Source: Thermoplasmatales archaeon (GTDB lineage: Archaea; Thermoplasmatota; Thermoplasmata; Thermoplasmatales; GCA-001856825). Taken from it: a stretch of DNA of 6,143 nucleotides. How positions within the stretch are numbered: position 1 is the stretch's first letter; each line of letters opens with the position of its first letter. Below, in pieces: positions 4,752-6,143 of the stretch. The stretch spans positions 1 through 6,143 of the forward strand of contig JACWAC010000072.1 of the NCBI GenBank assembly GCA_014874235.1. Direction: 5' to 3'. A program made the translations under genes and the position numbers. Below the pieces are notes generated by a model. The model saw nothing but the letters and a program-made list of their open reading frames with translations. It ran no database searches and was not told the origin of the DNA.

Positions 4752-6054
4752 TCTGTTCGCCCAGTCCTTCGTTGAGGGCACTGAGAAACTCCTCTTCCAT
4801 ATCAAAGGGAATTTCTCCTCCCGCGGCAATGTTGTGGCCCCCTCCATGCCCTCCGACCTTTGACGCAGCATCGCCTATTGCCTTCGAGAGGTCCAGTCCT
4901 TTTGCAACAAGTTCTCTTGTCGCCCTTCCAGAAATCTTGGTACCCTTGTTTCTGTAGAGTGCAATGACCGGCTTGTTGTTTTGAACAAGGTACAGCATCA
5001 TTACGCTCGCACAGATACCTGCAAGGTAGGGATTTTCCACGTAACAAACGGTTAAATTCTTCATCTCCTTCCGCGACTCGTACGTCTTCTTTACCTGCTC
5101 CAGCGCCTCTTTCCTCAGTTTCGTGGACAGGTTATCCATTTCGTCCTTTGCCTCTTCGTTGCCCATGTACCAGGAAGTTGGAAGACCCATCTTTCCGTTC
5201 CTTCCTGAGGCATCAAAGTAATCGCTGATCTGATTTCCTGTGAGGCCAAAATTTTTGAAAGTGAAGATATCCGAGACCAACGTTTCATACCCCTCCCTCG
5301 CAGCATTCTGCTTGATCAGTTGAATTGTGAGCAGGTCTACGATCCTTTCCTTTTCATCAGTTCTAAGATTCGCAATGGGAGCATCTGGATCTATCGATAT
5401 GTTCTGAAGAAAGAATCTCGAAGCATCCAAGTTTCCACTGAACCCATCGAAATATGGTTCAATTGAGAGGTAAATTGCCTCTGATATTGACCTTCCAGAT
5501 AGATTGATGTCCTTAGAGAATTGGTACCTGCCCTTCAGCTCTTCCACAATCCTTCCGTTAATTCCCTTGAATCCGCCGATATTCTGCTTATCGCCTATCA
5601 CGCCTGCCAGAAATGCGGGAAAGAGGTCGTGATTGTTGCCATCGATCGCGAGTGAAAGCAGGAATGCAACTGTGCTCGAACAAGCCTCCTTCGTTCCGTC
5701 ATAACCGTACTTCCTCGGGTTCAGATTTATTGTTTCTTTAACTTCAGGGTTCGAAATCATGTGATGGTCAACTATCACCACAGCGCTCGACTTCAATTCC
5801 CCTCCAACATCAGATCCAAGATCACTGAGTATGATGGGATAGTCTCCCGATTCCTTTATCACTTCCAGGTCCATCCCCCTGAGGAACGAAATATGGAATC
5901 CCTTGTTTAATCTCTTAAGCGTTTCTGCTATTATCAGACCGGACGAAACTCCGTCCGCGTCATAATGGCTGAAGACCCTGAAAAAATCCTCTTTCTCAAT
6001 TAACTTTCTTGCTTCCTCAATTCTTGACGAGTACGTCTCGTTGAGTGAGATCAT
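4738..6054 (-). CDS. recJ: RecJ-like single-strand-specific nuclease, DHH/DHHA1 family
   Basis: The 438-residue protein has both parts of archaeal RecJ-like phosphoesterases. The DHH domain shows motif I SHYDADGVSSG (29-39, Asp32 and Asp34), LSDLGSD (76-82), the name-giving VDHH (95-98), and LAGVIGDKQNIGG near 150-160. The C-terminal DHHA1 domain holds the substrate-binding GGHGGGHNIAAGG (401-413). The aspartates and histidines would bind two Mn or Mg ions and hydrolyse 5' ends of single-stranded DNA or short RNA. Archaeal homologues include the GINS-associated nuclease and RecJ1/RecJ2-type enzymes; which activity this one has cannot be told. It lies directly behind rps15 with an ATGA overlap (4 bp), a neighbourhood I recall as common in archaea, and overlaps the next gene by 14 bp. 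Start ATG 6054 is fixed by that overlap and a fitting N-terminus. It should be made from the rps15 operon mRNA. Confidence 0.92.
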   Translation of the reverse strand: MISLNETYSSRIEEARKLIEKEDFFRVFSHYDADGVSSGLIIAETLKRLNKGFHISFLRGMDLEVIKESGDYPIILSDLGSDVGGELKSSAVVIVDHHMISNPEVKETINLNPRKYGYDGTKEACSSTVAFLLSLAIDGNNHDLFPAFLAGVIGDKQNIGGFKGINGRIVEELKGRYQFSKDINLSGRSISEAIYLSIEPYFDGFSGNLDASRFFLQNISIDPDAPIANLRTDEKERIVDLLTIQLIKQNAAREGYETLVSDIFTFKNFGLTGNQISDYFDASGRNGKMGLPTSWYMGNEEAKDEMDNLSTKLRKEALEQVKKTYESRKEMKNLTVCYVENPYLAGICASVMMLYLVQNNKPVIALYRNKGTKISGRATRELVAKGLDLSKAIGDAASKVGGHGGGHNIAAGGEIPFDMEEEFLSALNEGLGEQIGNT

Positions 6055-6143
6055 TTAAGAATTGATTCTGCAGTGGCCCTCGAGTATCTCCACCCCGTTG
6101 GGAGTTTACTCTTCCTTCTGTAGTAATCGCTAAGCCTCTTGAT
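6051..6143 (-). CDS. rps15: Ribosomal protein S15 (S15p/S13e), C-terminal end
   Basis: The last 30 codons of a gene entering from the right edge read IKRLSDYYRRKSKLPTGWRY and then SRATAESILK, ending at TGA 6053-6051. The YYRR...LPxxWRYSxxTA pattern is the C-terminus of archaeal/eukaryotic S15, which binds the central domain of 16S rRNA in the small ribosomal subunit. Its stop overlaps the recJ-like ATG as ATGA, implying co-translation. The rest of the gene and the operon promoter lie outside the window. The fragment is too short for the strand and frame track but the match is distinctive. Confidence 0.88.
   Translation of the reverse strand: MKRLSDYYRRKSKLPTGWRYSRATAESILK

Noticed and set aside
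4752..4871. Longer form of the phosphopantothenate synthetase starting at ATG 4871
   Set aside because: The extra 40 residues are recJ-like DHHA1 codons (the GGHGGGH region) read in another frame, and homologues begin at the IPKSHPRY block.
1..6143. CRISPR array, tRNA, rRNA, insertion sequence or phage genes
   Set aside because: No repeated spacer pattern, cloverleaf arms, transposase-like frame or target-site repeats were seen; nearly all DNA is accounted for by the listed genes.

Overview
The window looks like chromosomal DNA of a euryarchaeon, most likely from or near the Thermoplasmata. Reasons: the right edge carries the C-terminal end of an archaeal-type ribosomal protein S15 followed by an archaeal RecJ-like DHH protein. 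Next comes the archaea-specific CoA enzyme 4-phosphopantoate--beta-alanine ligase, and facing it is an archaeal RibL-type FAD synthase. Five genes have an AT-rich TATA-like box about 21-32 nt before the chosen start codon and no convincing Shine-Dalgarno (SD) sequence, as expected for leaderless transcripts. The lineage is an inference; no 16S gene is present.

Layout from left to right. (1) 1-311, minus: N-terminal part of a ribbon-helix-helix type protein, cut by the window edge; a 9-bp perfect inverted repeat lies just upstream of its TATA-like box. (2) 359-1066, minus: alpha/beta hydrolase with a complete catalytic triad. (3) 1150-1728, plus: six-helix DUF998 membrane protein, divergent from the hydrolase. 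(4) 1777-2928, minus: long coiled-coil DUF2130 (COG4487) protein with a PD-(D/E)XK-like motif. (5) 3048-3570, plus: a 19-residue Asp/Glu-rich mini-ORF behind the only strong SD sequence in the window, overlapping the start of a GNAT acetyltransferase. (6) 3600-4019, plus: FAD synthase. (7) 6143-4014, minus: a tightly packed rps15-recJ-phosphopantothenate synthetase operon with ATGA and 14-bp overlaps. The FAD synthase and the phosphopantothenate synthetase converge and share the palindrome CTATAG as both stop codons.

The window is mostly housekeeping: translation, DNA or RNA processing, CoA and FAD cofactor synthesis, and protein acetylation, with a few poorly characterised proteins. I see no mobile element, CRISPR array, tRNA, rRNA or clear defence island. 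The most unusual point is the acidic mini-ORF or N-terminal extension of the GNAT gene, whose SD sequence sits in a small hairpin. The next is the palindrome at the promoter of the ribbon-helix-helix gene. No stretch over 300 bases lacks a gene.
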